DNA of 64,000 bases from Luteococcus sanguinis (GCF_039527675.1 NZ_BAAAKI010000002.1:1-64000); one strand, 5' to 3'; positions 52,644 through 62,545 are shown, counted from the first letter of the stretch. Notes: generated by a model not told the origin, from the sequence alone. Numbers and translations are program-made.

Positions 52644-53456
52644 ATGGCAATCACTGCTGCCGATGTCAAGAAGCTCCGCGACGCCACGGGCGCGGGCATG
52701 ATGGACGCCAAGAAGGCGCTCACCGAGGCCGAGGGCGACTTCGAGAAGGCCGTCGAGATCCTGCGGGTCTCGGGTGCCGCCAAGATGGCCAAGCGCTCCG
52801 ACCGTGAGGCCAGCAACGGCATCGTCGCTGCCTCCGGCAAGACTCTCATCCAGCTCGCTGCCGAGACCGACTTCGTTGCCAAGAACGACGAGTTCGTCGC
52901 TCTGGCCGACGAGATCGCCCAGGCTGTCGAGGCTGCCGGCGTGGCCGATCAGGCTGCCGCCGAGCAGGTCACCCTGGCCGCGGGCAAGACCGTCCGCGAG
53001 GCCGTCGACGAGCTGGCCACCAAGATTGGCGAGAAGCTCGAGCTGGCCGACGTCCGTCGCTACGAGGGCGACACGCACACCTACCTGCACCGCCGCTCGC
53101 AGGACCTGCCGCCGCAGGTCGGCGTGCTGGTCGAGTACGATGGTGGCGACGAGGCCTTCATCCACTCGGTCGCGCTGCAGATCGCGTCGATGGTGCCCCA
53201 GTACGTCTCCCGCGAGGAGGTGCCGGCCGACGTCGTCGAGCGTGAGTCGCGCATCGCCGAGGAGACCGCCCGCGAAGAGGGCAAGCCCGAGGCCATCCTC
53301 CCGCGCATCGTGGAGGGTCGTCTGAACGGCTTCTACAAGGACGTCTGCCTCGTCGACCAGGCTGCGATCTCGGACGACAAGAAGTCCGTCGGCCAGCTGT
53401 TGGCCGACAAGGGCGTGACCGTCAAGCGCTTCGCGCGCCTGCAGGCCGGCGCCTGA
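52644..53456 (+). CDS. tsf: elongation factor Ts
   Basis: A 270-residue EF-Ts with the signature LRDATGAGMMDAKKAL and TDFVAKND. It recycles EF-Tu. It follows rpsB by 32 bp as usual and is separated from pyrH by a hairpin. Confidence 0.97.
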   Translation: MAITAADVKKLRDATGAGMMDAKKALTEAEGDFEKAVEILRVSGAAKMAKRSDREASNGIVAASGKTLIQLAAETDFVAKNDEFVALADEIAQAVEAAGVADQAAAEQVTLAAGKTVREAVDELATKIGEKLELADVRRYEGDTHTYLHRRSQDLPPQVGVLVEYDGGDEAFIHSVALQIASMVPQYVSREEVPADVVERESRIAEETAREEGKPEAILPRIVEGRLNGFYKDVCLVDQAAISDDKKSVGQLLADKGVTVKRFARLQAGA

Positions 53457-53478
53457 GGGCCACCAATTCAGTAGAGTG

Positions 53479-53509
53479 ACATGCGCCGCGGGCAATCCGC
53501 GGCGCATGT
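53479..53509 (+). terminator. hairpin between tsf and pyrH
   Basis: ACATGCGCCGCGG pairs perfectly with CCGCGGCGCATGT over 13 bp with loop GCAAT. There is no T-run after it. It separates the translation pair rpsB-tsf from pyrH-frr-cdsA-rlmN. Confidence 0.85.
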
Positions 53510-53556
53510 CTCATGTCCAGAGCACTGCGAGAAGTGCAAACGGGGAGGATGGACCA

Positions 53557-54270
53557 GTGAGCAAGCCCTATGACCGGGTTCTGCTGAAGCTCTCGGGAGA
53601 GGTCTTCGGCGGAGGCAAGATCGGCGTCGACCCCGCCGTGGTGTCCGGAATCGCGCAGCAGGTGGCCGACGTCGCCAACAGTGGCGTGCAGGTGGCCATC
53701 GTGGTCGGTGGAGGAAACTTCTTCCGCGGTGCGGAGCTGAGCCAGTCGGGCATGGAGCGTGAGCGCGCCGACTACATGGGCATGCTCGGTACCGTGATGA
53801 ATGCGATCGCCCTGCAGGACTTCTGCGAGAAGGCTGGAGTCCCGACCCGCGTGCAGAGCGCGATCACCATGCAGCAGGTCGCCGAGCCCTACATCCCCCG
53901 TCGGGCGGTGCGCCACCTCGAGAAGGGTCGCGTCGTCATCTTCGGCGCGGGCGCCGGCATGCCCTACTTCTCCACCGACACCGTCTCGGCGCAGCGCGCC
54001 CTGGAGATCGGTTGCGAGGCCCTCCTGATGGGCAAGCAGGGCGTCGACGGCGTCTTCGACTCCGACCCGCGGAACAACCCCGCGGCGAAGATGTACGACG
54101 AGCTGACCTACGACGAGTACCTGGCGAAGGATCTGAAGGTTGCCGACGCGGCTGCAGTCTCCCTGGCCCGCGACAACGGCCTCAAGATGGTCTTCTTCAA
54201 CCTGACCACCGAGGGCAACATCGGTCGGGCCGCGCGCGGTGAGGCCATCGGCACCACTGTCCACGCCTGA
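53557..54270 (+). CDS. pyrH: UMP kinase
   Basis: A 237-residue amino-acid-kinase-fold enzyme that phosphorylates UMP. VLLKLSGEVFGG is the N-terminal phosphate loop; GGGNFFRGAEL and DYMGMLGTVMNA are UMP-site segments. GTG 53557 follows GGGGAGG. Confidence 0.96.
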   Translation: MSKPYDRVLLKLSGEVFGGGKIGVDPAVVSGIAQQVADVANSGVQVAIVVGGGNFFRGAELSQSGMERERADYMGMLGTVMNAIALQDFCEKAGVPTRVQSAITMQQVAEPYIPRRAVRHLEKGRVVIFGAGAGMPYFSTDTVSAQRALEIGCEALLMGKQGVDGVFDSDPRNNPAAKMYDELTYDEYLAKDLKVADAAAVSLARDNGLKMVFFNLTTEGNIGRAARGEAIGTTVHA

Positions 54271-54336
54271 GTCCCCCCACGCATCACCCCCTCCACGCCT
54301 GAGAACCACAAACCACCAAGACCGGAAGGATCATTC

Positions 54337-54894
54337 GTGATCACCGACATCATCAAGGACGCCGAGAAGAAGATGGGCGCCGCCGTCGACTTCGCCCGCG
54401 AGGAGTTCGCCGGCATCCGCACCGGCCGCGCCCACCCCGCCATGTTCAACAAGCTCATGGCCGACTACTACGGTGCGCCCACCCCACTGCAGCAGCTGGC
54501 CACCTTCCAGGTGCCCGAAGCTCGCACCATCCTGATCGCCCCCTTCGACCGCTCGGCGATGACCGCGATCGAGAAGGCGATCCGCGACTCCGACCTCGGC
54601 GTGAACCCGTCCAACGACGGCAACATGATCCGCTGCATCCTGCCCGCCCTCACCGAGGAGCGCCGCAAGGAGTACATCAAGATGGCCAAGCACAAGGCGG
54701 AGGAGGGCCGAGTGAGCGTCCGCAACGTCCGTCGCCACGCCAACGACTCCGTGAAGCGCCTGGAGAAGGACAAGGAGATCGGCGAGGACGAGGCCTCCCG
54801 CGCGGAGAAGCAGCTGGACGCCGCGACCAAGAAGTTCGTCGACCAGATCGACGAGCTGCTGAAGAACAAGGAAGCCGAGCTGCTCGCGGTCTGA
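54337..54894 (+). CDS. frr: ribosome recycling factor
   Basis: A 185-residue RRF with the two-domain pattern: GIRTGRAHPAMFNKL, INPS-type loop (GVNPSNDGNMIRCILPALTEERRKEYIKM) and VRNVRRHANDSVKRL. It splits ribosomes after termination together with EF-G. GTG start behind GGAAGG. Confidence 0.97.
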   Translation: MITDIIKDAEKKMGAAVDFAREEFAGIRTGRAHPAMFNKLMADYYGAPTPLQQLATFQVPEARTILIAPFDRSAMTAIEKAIRDSDLGVNPSNDGNMIRCILPALTEERRKEYIKMAKHKAEEGRVSVRNVRRHANDSVKRLEKDKEIGEDEASRAEKQLDAATKKFVDQIDELLKNKEAELLAV

Positions 54895-54905
54895 GCACCC
54901 ACTCG

Positions 54906-55793
54906 ATGAGCCAGCAGAAGATCTCCCCGACCGACGTCAACCCGGTCCCGCGCCCGTCGCGGGCCGGGCGCAACCTGCCCGCTGCCATCGCGGTGGGCGT
55001 GGTGCTGATCTCGGCTGTCATCGCCACGCTTGCGTGGTGGCACTGGGGCTTCATCCTGCTGGTGGCTGCGGCGCTGTCGATGGGGGTGGTGGAGGTGTCG
55101 CGGGCGCTGTCGCGGATCGGGATGCACGCCGCCACTGCGCCCGTCTTCGTGGGCACGCTCGCGGTGGTGCTGGGCTCGTACTACGCCGGGCAGCACCCGG
55201 CGCAGCAGGTGCCATCGAACACCCTGATCCTGGGCCTGCTCGCCCTCACCTCGCTGGCCTGTCTGGTGTGGCGGTTGCGTGAGGGTCCGGAGAACTACGT
55301 GCGGGACGCAGCCGCGAGCCTCTTCCTGGTCGGCTACATCCCGCTGCTCGGCTCTGCCGTCGCACTGATGATGGCCGCCGACGACGGCCCGGCCCGCATC
55401 GTCACCTTCATCCTGTGCGTGGTCGCCTCCGACACCGGTGGCTACATCGCTGGCGTGTTGTTCGGCAAGCACAAGATGGCACCGACGGTGAGCCCGAAGA
55501 AGACCTGGGAGGGCTTCGCGGGCTCGGTGTTGTTCGGCGTCGGCATCGGCATCGCCTGCTCCATCTGGTTGTTGGGCGTGGGCTGGTACGTTGGCCTGCT
55601 TCTCGGGGTGCTGCTGGTGGCCGTCGGGACGGCCGGCGACCTCGTCGAGTCGATGATCAAGCGGGATGCGGGCATCAAGGACATGTCCAGCTTCCTTCCC
55701 GGACACGGAGGAATAATGGATCGACTGGACTCCCTGCTCGTGGCGGCCCCGGTCGCCTGGGCACTCCTGTTCCTGCTGGTGCCGGTCGCATGA
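54906..55793 (+). CDS. cdsA: phosphatidate cytidylyltransferase
   Basis: A 295-residue membrane enzyme that makes CDP-diacylglycerol. The CDP-DAG synthase signature is seen as SPKKTWEGFAGS and KRDAGIKDMSSFLPGHGG with MDRLDSL. About seven or eight helices. It overlaps rlmN by 4 bases. Confidence 0.95.
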   Translation: MSQQKISPTDVNPVPRPSRAGRNLPAAIAVGVVLISAVIATLAWWHWGFILLVAAALSMGVVEVSRALSRIGMHAATAPVFVGTLAVVLGSYYAGQHPAQQVPSNTLILGLLALTSLACLVWRLREGPENYVRDAAASLFLVGYIPLLGSAVALMMAADDGPARIVTFILCVVASDTGGYIAGVLFGKHKMAPTVSPKKTWEGFAGSVLFGVGIGIACSIWLLGVGWYVGLLLGVLLVAVGTAGDLVESMIKRDAGIKDMSSFLPGHGGIMDRLDSLLVAAPVAWALLFLLVPVA

Positions 55794-57082
55794 GCGCCCC
55801 CGACCGTCGCAACCACGCGGCCCCCAAGGCGCTCGTCCTGCCCGCTGAGCCGCTGGCGGAACCCGGCACCGAACTGCCTTTGGTCTTCAAGGCCCCGAAG
55901 CGGAACAAGCCTGCGCCCCACTGGATCGACCTGACGCCCGACGAGCGTCGGGCTGCAGTCACCGAACTGGGCCTGCCCGCCTTCCGCGCCGGCCAGATGG
56001 GCAAGCACTACTTCGGACGCTTCGAGACCGACCCCTCCACCTGGACCGACCTGCCGGCCGACCTGCGCGCCACGGTCACCGAGAAGTGGTTCCCGAACCT
56101 GCTCACCCAGGTCTCTCAGCAGCGCTGCGATGGCGACACCACCGTCAAGAACCTGTGGCGTCTGCACGACGGCTCGCTGGTCGAGTCGGTGCTGATGCGC
56201 TACGGGGTGCGTCCCGCTCGTGCGGGGGAGGCCGAGTTGGGCAGCGAGGCGGACAGTGGCGAGGCCGGCCGGACTGGCACCCACCAGCGCGTCCGCTCGA
56301 CGCTGTGCATCTCCTCCCAGGCTGGCTGCGGCATGGCCTGCCCGTTCTGCGCCACCGGCCAGGGCGGTCTGCAGCGCAACATGTCCACCGGCGAGATCAT
56401 CTCCCAGGTGTTGGAGGCGGAGAAGCTGCTGGCATCCGGTGCGCTCCCGGGCGGCCCGGGAAGGGTCAACAACATCGTCTTCATGGGGATGGGCGAGCCG
56501 ATGGCCAACTACAAGGCCGTGATGGCAGCCGTCCGTACGCTCGTGGCGCCCCCGCCCGACGGCATTGGCATGAGCGCGCGCGGCATCACCGTCTCCACCG
56601 TGGGCCTGGTGCCCCGGATTCAGCAGCTCACCACCGAGGGACTGCCGGTCACGCTGGCGCTCTCGCTGCACGCGCCGGACGACGAACTGCGCGACGAACT
56701 GGTGCCGATCAACACGCGCTACAAGGTGGACGAGGTTCTCGACGCCGCCTGGGAGTACGCGAAGCAGACCAAGCGCCGCGTCTCCATCGAGTACATCATG
56801 ATCAAGGACATCAACGACCAGGCTGAGCGCGCCCGGTTGCTCGCCAAGCGGCTCAAGGCCCGTGGTGACTGGGGCTGGGTACACGTGAACCTGATCCCGC
56901 TGAACCCGACCCCGGGTTCGAAATGGACTGCCAGCCGCAAGGCCGACGAGCGGGAGTTCGTGCGCGTTCTCGAGAGCTACCAGATCCCGGTCACCGTCCG
57001 TGACACCCGTGGCCAGGAGATCGACGGTGCCTGTGGCCAGCTGGCCGCCAGTGAACGTGACCTCGTCGCAGCCCAGCCCTGA
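55790..57082 (+). CDS. rlmN: dual-specificity 23S rRNA/tRNA adenine-C2 methyltransferase
   Basis: A 430-residue radical SAM enzyme with CGMACPFC (CxxxCxxC). It methylates A2503 of 23S rRNA and A37 of some tRNAs. The N-terminal domain, and the C-terminal Cys in GACGQLA that forms the methyl carrier intermediate, are present. It is longer than the usual 350-400 because of a 55-residue N-terminal extension and an acidic insert after MRYGVRPARAGEAE. Confidence 0.95.
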   Translation: MSAPDRRNHAAPKALVLPAEPLAEPGTELPLVFKAPKRNKPAPHWIDLTPDERRAAVTELGLPAFRAGQMGKHYFGRFETDPSTWTDLPADLRATVTEKWFPNLLTQVSQQRCDGDTTVKNLWRLHDGSLVESVLMRYGVRPARAGEAELGSEADSGEAGRTGTHQRVRSTLCISSQAGCGMACPFCATGQGGLQRNMSTGEIISQVLEAEKLLASGALPGGPGRVNNIVFMGMGEPMANYKAVMAAVRTLVAPPPDGIGMSARGITVSTVGLVPRIQQLTTEGLPVTLALSLHAPDDELRDELVPINTRYKVDEVLDAAWEYAKQTKRRVSIEYIMIKDINDQAERARLLAKRLKARGDWGWVHVNLIPLNPTPGSKWTASRKADEREFVRVLESYQIPVTVRDTRGQEIDGACGQLAASERDLVAAQP

Positions 57083-57225
57083 GCCCGAGCGGCCGCGCCG
57101 CGAAGGCCAGCCTGAGCGATTTGAGCGGACCATCCAGCATTCGGACGCTTTCGTGTCCGGAGCTGGACGCTTGGTGAAGTGTTCACGATTAGCCCGGCGA
57201 CCCCGCCGTGGCGGGAAAGGCTGTC

Positions 57226-58563
57226 ATGCAGGATCCGTTGCAGAGCGTGTACGACACCGTCGTGCGCCGCAACCCCGGTGAGGTGGAGTTCCACCAGGCC
57301 GTCAAGGAGGTCTTCGACTCCCTGGGGCCGGTTCTCGACCGCAACCCGCAGTATGCGTCCCACGCCATCCTGGAGCGCATGTGCGAGCCGGAGCGCCAGG
57401 TGATATTCCGCGTGCCGTGGGTCGACGACAAGGGCAGGGTGCAGATCAACCGCGGCTTCCGCGTCGAATACAACTCGGCGCTCGGCCCCTTCAAGGGCGG
57501 TCTGCGCTTCCACCCCTCGGTCTATCTGGGCATCGTCAAGTTCCTCGGTTTCGAGCAGGTCTTCAAGAACTCGCTCACCGGCATGCCCATCGGTGGTGGC
57601 AAGGGCGGCTCGGACTTCGACCCCCGCGGACGCAGCGACGGCGAGATCATGCGTTTCTGCCAGAGCTTCATGACCGAGCTGTACCGCCACATCGGCGAGT
57701 ACACCGACGTCCCCGCCGGTGACATCGGCGTGGGTGGCCGCGAGATCGGCTACCTCTTCGGCCAGTACAAGCGCATCACCAACCGCTACGAGGCAGGCGT
57801 CCTCACCGGCAAGGGCCTCACCTGGGGTGGTTCGCTGGTGCGCACCGAGGCCACCGGCTATGGCACCGTGCTGTTCGCCAACCGGATGATGGAGACCAAG
57901 GGCACCTCCTTCGACGGCAAGAAGGTCACCGTTTCCGGCGGCGGCAATGTCGCGATCTACGCCATCGAGAAGGCGCAGCAGCTGGGCGCCGTGTGTCACG
58001 CCTTCAGCGACTCCTCGGGCTATGTCCACGACCCCGAGGGCGTCGACCTCAACCTGCTGAAGGAGGTCAAGGAGGTCGAGCGCGGACGCGCCGCCGACTA
58101 CGCCAGCCGTCGCCCCAACGCCAAGCTGGTCACCGACGGATCGGTCTGGGACATCCCCACCGACGTCGCGCTGCCGTGCGCCACCCAGAACGAATTGAAC
58201 GGCGACCAGGCCGCGACGCTGGTGAAGAACGGAGTCACCGTGGTGGCCGAGGGCGCGAACATGCCCACCACCCCGGAGGGCATCGAGGTCTTCAAGAAGG
58301 CCGGCATCGCCTACGCTCCCGGCAAGGCAGCCAACGCCGGTGGCGTGGCCACCTCCGCGCTGGAGATGCAGCAGAACGCCAGCCGTGACTCCTGGGACTT
58401 CGACTACACCGAGAAGCGCCTGGCCTCGATCATGGCCGACATCCACGACAACTGCGTGGAGACCGCCGAAGAGTACGGCCTGCCCGGTGACTACGTCGCC
58501 GGGGCCAACATCGCGGGCTTCGTCCGGGTTGCCGACGCGATGATCGCCCTGGGCGTGGTGTAG
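57226..58563 (+). CDS. gdhA: glutamate dehydrogenase (NADP type)
   Basis: A 445-residue hexameric-type GDH. GPFKGGLRFHPSV, GMPIGGGKGGSDFDP (catalytic Lys) and the NAD(P) fold VTVSGGGNVAIYAIEK are visible. It interconverts 2-oxoglutarate and glutamate. ATG 57226 is preferred because AAAGG lies 5 bases upstream; a GTG at 57208 extends it by six residues. Confidence 0.95.
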   Translation: MQDPLQSVYDTVVRRNPGEVEFHQAVKEVFDSLGPVLDRNPQYASHAILERMCEPERQVIFRVPWVDDKGRVQINRGFRVEYNSALGPFKGGLRFHPSVYLGIVKFLGFEQVFKNSLTGMPIGGGKGGSDFDPRGRSDGEIMRFCQSFMTELYRHIGEYTDVPAGDIGVGGREIGYLFGQYKRITNRYEAGVLTGKGLTWGGSLVRTEATGYGTVLFANRMMETKGTSFDGKKVTVSGGGNVAIYAIEKAQQLGAVCHAFSDSSGYVHDPEGVDLNLLKEVKEVERGRAADYASRRPNAKLVTDGSVWDIPTDVALPCATQNELNGDQAATLVKNGVTVVAEGANMPTTPEGIEVFKKAGIAYAPGKAANAGGVATSALEMQQNASRDSWDFDYTEKRLASIMADIHDNCVETAEEYGLPGDYVAGANIAGFVRVADAMIALGVV

Positions 58564-58591
58564 TCAGCAGCGGTCCAAGACCAGCAGGACC

Positions 58592-59704
58592 TCACGCGAG
58601 GCGGCCGAGCAACCACTCGGCCGCCTCGTCCACGTCCTGGGCCAGGAACAGCGCGGTGCCCATCTGCTTGTCCTGTCCCAGCGATTCCAGCAGCGGCCAG
58701 GCCGGCAACGTGGTGGTCCAGTGCTCGACGTCCACCAGCACCATCGGAGTCGTGGTCGCCCCCGCGGCGGTGTAGTAGTTGCCCGTCGCGGCCTGGAAGA
58801 TCTCCTGGACGGTGCCCGCCGCCCCGGGCAGGTAGACGATCCCGCCCTTGCACCGCTGCAGCAGCGTGTCCTCGCGGATCGCATTGCTGAAGTACTTCGC
58901 CACCCCCGTGGCGAAGGCATTGGGCGGTTCGTGGCCGTAGAACCAGGTCGGTATCCCCAGCGAGGTCGCCCCATCGGGCCAACGCTCCCGGACGCTGAAC
59001 GCAGCGCGCGCCCAGGCCGTGAGGTCATGGCGGAAGTCGGGCGCGGTGGCCAGCATGTCCACCGCCTCGTCCAGCGCGTCGGGCTGGTTGGCCAACCAGG
59101 CACCAAGGTTGGCGGCCTCCATCGCACCCGGCCCGCCGCCGGTCATGACCAGTCGTCCGGCACGGGTCAGCGTCCCCGCCAGCCGGGCGGCCGCGCGGAA
59201 GTCGTCGCCGCCGCGTTGCGCTGCATGGCCGCCCATGATGCCGATGCTCGCGCCATCGGGGTGCTGGTCGCAGAACTCGTCCAGCGCGTCGCTGATCGCG
59301 TGGTCGTGCAGGGCCATCGACAGCGTCGCCTCGATCGAGGGCCGCAATCCCTGCCCACGGTGCCAGGCGTAGACCAGGGCGTCGGTCGCGTCGGCGTACT
59401 CGCCGCCGGCCTGGACGGCGTCGTAGAGCTCGGTCGGGGAGTAGAGCCCGGGACGGTAGGGGTTGAAGGGCAGGTCGGGCAGTCGCGGGAAGACCAGTGC
59501 GCCGCGATGGCGCAGGCTCTGCTCGTCCGCGGGTGCAAGATCGCAGCCCAGGAAGAGCGCCCCGCTGGGGTCGACCTTGCGCAGCGCCTCGCGGCGCGTG
59601 GTCAGGTCGACCGATTGGACGATGCACCGGGCCAGCGGTCGCCCCGCCGCGAGGTGCTCGTCGAAGGCAACCAGCGTGTCGAGCTCGGTGTTCTCGACGC
59701 TCAT
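58592..59704 (-). CDS. LOG-family protein, Rossmann-fold
   Basis: A 370-residue protein related to the LOG/YgdH lysine-decarboxylase-like family: GGGPGAMEAANLGA and LPGAAGTVQEIFQ, corresponding to the PGGxGTxxE motif that binds nucleotide. Some members cleave nucleotide monophosphates. The first 150 residues are an extra domain. It overlaps the beta-lactamase-fold gene by 4 bases. Confidence 0.85.
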   Translation of the reverse strand: MSVENTELDTLVAFDEHLAAGRPLARCIVQSVDLTTRREALRKVDPSGALFLGCDLAPADEQSLRHRGALVFPRLPDLPFNPYRPGLYSPTELYDAVQAGGEYADATDALVYAWHRGQGLRPSIEATLSMALHDHAISDALDEFCDQHPDGASIGIMGGHAAQRGGDDFRAAARLAGTLTRAGRLVMTGGGPGAMEAANLGAWLANQPDALDEAVDMLATAPDFRHDLTAWARAAFSVRERWPDGATSLGIPTWFYGHEPPNAFATGVAKYFSNAIREDTLLQRCKGGIVYLPGAAGTVQEIFQAATGNYYTAAGATTTPMVLVDVEHWTTTLPAWPLLESLGQDKQMGTALFLAQDVDEAAEWLLGRLA

Positions 59705-61143
59705 GGCCGCCCGACGCGCTGGCTGTGCGGGAGGGCTGGTACGGCGATCTGGCGAATCGTGGGGGCGCCGCCCAAGGGTTCAAGACGCCAGCGCATCCCC
59801 TGTTCCGGGTCGGAGCCGAAGGTGAACACGAGCGTGTGTGGGGTGTCCAGCGAGCGCAGGTGCACCACCGGGATTCCCTCGACCAGCGCCCCGCTGACCG
59901 CGACGTGTGCCACCAGACCCAGCTCCGGCCATTCCAGCTGGCTCCTCAGCCAGCGTCCGTGCCCGATCGGGACTTCCTGCCAGGGCGACTGTTCCTGCTC
60001 GATGACCTCGCACAGCCCGAGCATCGGGCCGCGCTCCGAGGAGCCGAGCTGGAAGGCCTGGTCGCCGCACCATCCGTGCCGGAATGCATCCGCGGGGATT
60101 GGTTCGCCATCCACTGTGGGCGTCGCCAGATGCGCCAGGCGCTGGTCAAGTTCGGCCTGGGCTGCGGCGGTTCCGGGCCGGTCAATGCCGGGCAACAGGT
60201 GGCGCCACAGGTTGTCCAAGGGCACCTGCATGTCGGCGACCTCACCGAACATGCAGACGACGAGGTCGTGTTCGGGCAGCACGACGCCGTACTGGCCGAA
60301 GGCGCCGTCCCCGCGGTAGCCGTGGGATCCCATCCAGACCAGCCAGCCGTAGCCGCGTTCCCAGTCGCGTCCGTCAGCGGGCAGCCCCGTCGCGCCGGGG
60401 GCGGTCTGCACCTGCGCCACCCGGTGGCGTTCAATCCACTCGGACGGCAGGAGCTGCTCGCCTTGCAACCGCCCGTCCGCCGCGATGAGCGCGAAGAAGC
60501 GGGCGGCCGTGGTCGCGTCGACCACCAGGCCGCTGAAGCCGATCGGCTGGCCTCCTGTATCGCGCTGCCAGACCAGTGGGGGAGCGCCGAGATGGGTGAG
60601 CACGCGCTCGTCGAGCACCTGCAGCAGGTCGCGACCTGCATGGCGGCTGACCACCAGCGAGAGCGCATAGGGGGCCACCTGGTTGTAGCAGAAGGTCTCG
60701 CCGGGCGTGCCGGTGACGGGAGCGGCGAAGGAGTCGGCGAGCCATGCGGGGCAGATGCCGCGACGGTCGAAGTCGTCCGCCATGTCGTGTTCGTGGCCGG
60801 TGGCCATCGCCAGGCAGTCGCGGACCCGGATCGTGCGCGCCCTCTCGCTCGCGGTGGTGGCCAGCTCCGGCAACAGGTCGACGATCAGGTCGTCGTAGCC
60901 GAACAGGCCGTCGGCCACGCAGATCCCCACGGCGGCCGACGTGAAGGTCTTCGACAGGGAGTAGACGAGTTGCCGGTCGGCGGGCGCGAAGGGTGCCCAG
61001 TATCCCTCGGCGAGCAGCTCGCCGCGGCGCAGCACCAGCAGCGCGTGGGTCTGCTGGCCCGCCGCTTCCTGGGCGTCGATGAAGTCGAGCAGGGCGCGCG
61101 GGTCGATCCCGGCGGTGAGCGCATCGGTGCGGGTCAGCGGCAT
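59701..61143 (-). CDS. class C beta-lactamase-fold serine hydrolase
   Basis: A 480-residue protein with the catalytic SLSK (SxxK) about residue 63-66 and YNQ (YxN) near 155. There is no signal peptide, so it is a cytoplasmic esterase or peptidase-like member and not a resistance enzyme. The C-terminal 140 residues form a beta-rich domain. It is divergent from dxr. Confidence 0.88.
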   Translation of the reverse strand: MPLTRTDALTAGIDPRALLDFIDAQEAAGQQTHALLVLRRGELLAEGYWAPFAPADRQLVYSLSKTFTSAAVGICVADGLFGYDDLIVDLLPELATTASERARTIRVRDCLAMATGHEHDMADDFDRRGICPAWLADSFAAPVTGTPGETFCYNQVAPYALSLVVSRHAGRDLLQVLDERVLTHLGAPPLVWQRDTGGQPIGFSGLVVDATTAARFFALIAADGRLQGEQLLPSEWIERHRVAQVQTAPGATGLPADGRDWERGYGWLVWMGSHGYRGDGAFGQYGVVLPEHDLVVCMFGEVADMQVPLDNLWRHLLPGIDRPGTAAAQAELDQRLAHLATPTVDGEPIPADAFRHGWCGDQAFQLGSSERGPMLGLCEVIEQEQSPWQEVPIGHGRWLRSQLEWPELGLVAHVAVSGALVEGIPVVHLRSLDTPHTLVFTFGSDPEQGMRWRLEPLGGAPTIRQIAVPALPHSQRVGRP

Positions 61144-61182
61144 GGCGCCAGCCTAGCCATGCCGATCTGGGAGACTGGGCGG

Positions 61183-62409
61183 GTGAGTGACGTGCGCGAT
61201 GTGGTGATCCTCGGTTCGACCGGTTCCATCGGAACCCAGGCGCTGGAGGTGATCGATGCTCGGCGCGAACGCTTCAACGTCGTCGGGTTGGCGGCCGGTG
61301 GTTCGGACGTAGCACTGTTCGCCCGCCAGGTGCTCGACTTCGCGCCCAAGGTCGTCGCGCTGGCCAAGGCCACCGCTGGGCAGGACCTGCAGCTCGCCCT
61401 CTACGCCGAGGCGAAGAATCGGGGCTGGGACGAGGGCAACATGAGCCTTCCGAAGATCCTGCTCGGGCCGGATGCCGCGACCCAGCTCGCGCGGATGGAC
61501 TGCGATGTCGTGCTGAACGGCATCACCGGTTCCGCTGGCCTGCTGCCCACCTTGGCAACCCTCGAGAAGGGCACGACGCTGGCCCTGGCGAACAAGGAGT
61601 CCTTGGTGATCGGCGGCCGGCTGGTCACCGATGCTGCGGCCCCCGGCCAGATGGTGGCCGTCGACTCCGAGCACTCAGCCTTCGCGCAGTGCCTGCGTTC
61701 GGGAACCGCCGACGAGGTCCGACGGCTGGTCCTGACCGCCTCGGGCGGGCCCTTCAGGGGCCGCACCCGCGCCGAATTGGCCGATGTCACGCCCGAGCAG
61801 GCGATGGCGCACCCCACCTGGGACATGGGACGGGTGATCACCATCAACTCGTCCACGCTGGTCAACAAGGGCCTGGAATTGCTGGAGGCCGGTCTGCTCT
61901 ACGGCGTCGACCTGGACGACATCACGGTCGTGGTGCACCCCAGCTCGATCGTCCACTCGATGGTCGAGTTCCACGACGGGGCGACGATCGCGCAGGTTTC
62001 CCCGCCCGACATGAAGCTGCCCATCGCGCTGGGTCTGGCCTGGCCGGATCGCGTCGCCGACGCCTCTCGTCCGAATGACTGGTCAAGCCCCACCGACTGG
62101 CACTTCGAACCACTGGACTCCGAGGCCTTCCCCGCCGTCGAGCTGGCGCGCCGCTGCGGCAAGGCCGGTGGTTCCGCGCCGGCCGTGTTCAATGCCGCCA
62201 ACGAGGAACTCGTCGACGCCTTCTGCGCCGGGCACCTCAGTTTCCTGGCGATCACCGACACCATCGCCGCCGTCGTGGACGAACACCTCGCCTCCAGCGA
62301 GGGTGATGGCGCCTTCATCGCCGACGACCAGATGAGCGTCAAGGGCGTGCTGGCCGTGGACGCCTGGGCCCGCCGCCGCGCGGCGGAACTGGCCCGCACA
62401 CCCGGGTGA
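61183..62409 (+). CDS. dxr: 1-deoxy-D-xylulose 5-phosphate reductoisomerase
   Basis: A 408-residue enzyme of the MEP isoprenoid pathway. NADPH loop GSTGSIGTQALEV, NKESLV and VDSEHSA metal and substrate segments, and GGPFRG flexible loop are present. GTG 61183 has GGGAG 8 bases upstream; an ATG at 61159 is also possible. The stop overlaps the start of the rseP remnant (GTGA). Confidence 0.95.
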   Translation: MSDVRDVVILGSTGSIGTQALEVIDARRERFNVVGLAAGGSDVALFARQVLDFAPKVVALAKATAGQDLQLALYAEAKNRGWDEGNMSLPKILLGPDAATQLARMDCDVVLNGITGSAGLLPTLATLEKGTTLALANKESLVIGGRLVTDAAAPGQMVAVDSEHSAFAQCLRSGTADEVRRLVLTASGGPFRGRTRAELADVTPEQAMAHPTWDMGRVITINSSTLVNKGLELLEAGLLYGVDLDDITVVVHPSSIVHSMVEFHDGATIAQVSPPDMKLPIALGLAWPDRVADASRPNDWSSPTDWHFEPLDSEAFPAVELARRCGKAGGSAPAVFNAANEELVDAFCAGHLSFLAITDTIAAVVDEHLASSEGDGAFIADDQMSVKGVLAVDAWARRRAAELARTPG

Positions 62410-62545
62410 CCACGCTGCTGGTCATCACAGCAGGCGTGGCCTTCTTCGCCTGGTGATGGCCTCCAGCGCTCTGCATGAACTGGGGCACCTGGTGGTTGTC
62501 GCGGACGCGTTGTCCCGTCCAACTGTTCTGAACGTGACCGCATGA
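62406..62545 (+). pseudogene. remnant of site-2 protease gene rseP
   Basis: Immediately after dxr (GTGA overlap) the frame reads VTTLLVITAGVAFFAW then stops at 62454. One frame over, from 62456, it continues as ASSALHELGHLVVV, containing the zinc-protease HELGH motif in the place expected for the N-terminal helix of RseP. After about 12 more residues similarity is lost and a stop follows at 62545. So a frameshift and a large truncation have destroyed the gene, whose normal product is about 400 residues. Confidence 0.8.

Noticed and set aside
59701..61143. Antibiotic resistance beta-lactamase
   Set aside because: It has SxxK and YxN but no signal peptide and is longer than class C lactamases; an esterase- or peptidase-like member fits better.
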